Part shown: in pieces, positions 62,883-64,000 of the stretch
Position numbering within the stretch: position 1 is the first letter of the stretch
Layout: every line of letters begins with the position of its first letter
Source: Promicromonospora thailandica
GTDB lineage: Bacteria > Actinomycetota > Actinomycetes > Actinomycetales > Cellulomonadaceae
Direction of reading: 5' to 3'
Length of the DNA stretch: 64,000 nucleotides
Assembly: GCF_024171955.1 (NCBI RefSeq)
Contig: NZ_JAMTCS010000001.1
Location: forward strand, 496,001-560,000
Notes under the pieces: model-generated
What the model saw: the letters and a program-made list of their open reading frames with translations, nothing else
The model's database searches: none
What the model was told of the DNA's origin: nothing
Program-made: the position numbers and the translations under genes

Positions 62883-64000
62883 ATGGCCGCAGTCACGCTC
62901 GGTATCCCGTCGGTGCGGGGCGTGCCCCGGCGCGCAGCCACCCCCGCGGGCAGGCCGCGTCCCGACACCCCGCTGCTGGTCGACCGCTACGGCCGCGTGG
63001 CGCGCGACCTGCGGGTCTCGATCACCACGGCGTGCTCGCTGCGCTGCACGTACTGCATGCCTGCCGAGGGCCTGCCGCTGGTGCCGCGCGACGAGCTGAT
63101 GACGCCCGAGGAGATCGGCCGGCTGGTCGGCATCGGCGTGCGCGACCTGGGCCTGCGCGACATCCGGTTCACGGGCGGCGAGCCGCTCATGCGCCGCGAC
63201 CTGGAGCAGATCATCGGGGCCGCCCGCACCGCGGCGGACGAGGGCATCGCCGCGGCCGGCGCGACCGGCGAGCGCGTGCGGATCGCCATGACCTCGAACG
63301 CGCTCGGCCTCGACAAGCGCGTGGACGCCCTGGTCGCCGCCGGGCTGGACCGCGTCAACGTCTCGCTCGACACGGTGGACCGGCAGGCGTTCGCCACCCT
63401 GACCCGGCGCGACCGGCTGGACGACGTGCTCACGGGCATCCGCGCCGCCCTCGCCGCGGGCCTCGCACCCGTCAAGATCAACGCCGTGCTGCTGCCGGAG
63501 ACCCTGGCGGGCGCCGCCGACCTGCTCGCCTGGGCGGTCGAGCACGACTGCCGGCTGCGGTTCATCGAGGAGATGCCGCTCGACGCCGACGGGCAGTGGA
63601 CCCGGGGCGATGTCGTGAGCGCCGCCGACCTGCTCGACGTGCTGGGCCGGCGCTTCACGCTCACCCCGGCCGGCCGCGAGGACCCGTCGGCCCCGGCCGA
63701 GGAGTGGCTGGTCGACGGCGGCCCGGCGACCGTGGGCGTGATCGCGTCGGTGACGCGGTCGTTCTGCGGTGCCTGCGACCGCACCCGGCTGACCGCCGAG
63801 GGCACGGTCCGGTCCTGCCTGTTCGGCAACGAGGAGACCGACCTCAAGTCGCTGCTCCGGGCGGGTGCCACGGACGAGGAGGTCAGCGATGCCTGGCGGG
63901 CCGCGATGTGGGCCAAGCCGCGTGCGCACGGCAGCGACGCTCCCGACCTCGCGGCCGACGCCTTCGCCGACACGGTGCGCAGCATGGGGGCCATCGGCGG
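62883..64000 (+). CDS. moaA: GTP 3',8-cyclase MoaA (3' end cut by the window edge)
   Basis: The radical-SAM enzyme starts molybdenum-cofactor synthesis from GTP. The N-terminal [4Fe-4S] motif is C51-x3-C55-x2-C58 in [11 protein letters not shown], with FTGGEPLMR following. The C-terminal cluster motif [22 protein letters not shown] is complete. The visible frame covers 372 full codons and ends MGAIGG, the conserved GlyGly tail, so only the last base of the final codon and the stop are missing. The ATG is probably leaderless. Confidence 0.96.
   Translation, partial: MAAVTLGIPSVRGVPRRAATPAGRPRPDTPLLVDRYGRVARDLRVSITTACSLRCTYCMPAEGLPLVPRDELMTPEEIGRLVGIGVRDLGLRDIRFTGGEPLMRRDLEQIIGAARTAADEGIAAAGATGERVRIAMTSNALGLDKRVDALVAAGLDRVNVSLDTVDRQAFATLTRRDRLDDVLTGIRAALAAGLAPVKINAVLLPETLAGAADLLAWAVEHDCRLRFIEEMPLDADGQWTRGDVVSAADLLDVLGRRFTLTPAGREDPSAPAEEWLVDGGPATVGVIASVTRSFCGACDRTRLTAEGTVRSCLFGNEETDLKSLLRAGATDEEVSDAWRAAMWAKPRAHGSDAPDLAADAFADTVRSMGAIG

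Overview
The window reads as chromosomal DNA of a high-GC Gram-positive bacterium of the Actinomycetota. The genes point to the Micrococcales, probably near the Cellulomonas/Promicromonospora group, although that placement is inference. Actinobacterial markers are: a fused 2-oxoglutarate dehydrogenase of the Kgd type, a SigR/RsrA thiol-stress pair, the 24-residue ribosomal protein bL37, a BldC-like regulator beside SAF, CpaE-like and Rv3235-like genes, and many genes whose start codon lies exactly 6 nt after a -10 hexamer, which suggests leaderless mRNAs. There are no insertion sequences, integrases, phage genes or CRISPR arrays. This is core and near-core chromosome.

Layout. 1-5.5 kb (mostly - strand): argS-lysA, then a SigE-family sigma factor with a membrane-anchored partner. 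5.7-10.6 kb (+): tRNA-Arg(CCG), a SulP transporter, a small hypothetical gene, a cupin gene with a likely frameshift, a TauE/SafE permease, a membrane protein and a CYTH protein. 10.7-14.6 kb (-): a D,D-carboxypeptidase-like M15 protein and two overlapping CNNM/CorC-type CBS proteins. 14.7-21 kb (+): a two-component pair, then kgd closed by a perfect terminator hairpin. 21-24.6 kb: VOC protein, aldo/keto reductase, aldose epimerase and an SGNH-like protein, ending at an unusual tandem/inverted repeat. 24.7-27.1 kb (-): DUF4097 - PadR - DUF4097 operon with two identical palindromic operators. 27.2-32.2 kb: bL37, rsrA-sigR, a DoxX-like gene and the aroA-rsgA-endonuclease V cluster.

32.2-42.9 kb is mixed: a VOC protein, two DUF proteins, a HisN-type phosphatase, a SAF/CpaE-like pair opposite a bldC-like gene, LysM and Rv3235-like proteins, a P-loop kinase with a PfkB kinase, DinB and a TipA-like MerR regulator. 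43-49.2 kb holds an acetaldehyde-type dehydrogenase with DUF779, a vWA lipoprotein, a membrane protein and a GAF-domain regulator likely to control the dehydrogenase. 49.3-52.7 kb holds a rhodanese-type sulfurtransferase, a DUF3175-like protein, SufE, a phosphotransferase and a small secreted Val-Pro-Asp repeat protein.

52.8-60.8 kb (-) is one tightly coupled potassium operon: a 38-residue membrane peptide, kdpF, kdpA, kdpB, kdpC, kdpD, kdpE. Most junctions overlap by the stop/start tetranucleotide, and two 20-bp direct repeats upstream look like a KdpE operator. The window ends with a zinc-ribbon protein, a universal stress protein, a ketopantoate-reductase-like gene and moaA, whose final Gly codon and stop run off the edge.

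No wholly new multi-gene system was recognised. The most original signals are regulatory: the leaderless promoter pattern, the SigR autoregulatory promoter with a possible N-extended isoform, the PadR twin operator, the candidate KdpE operator, the MerR-type 19-bp-spacer promoter and the seven-unit repeat at 24.6 kb.
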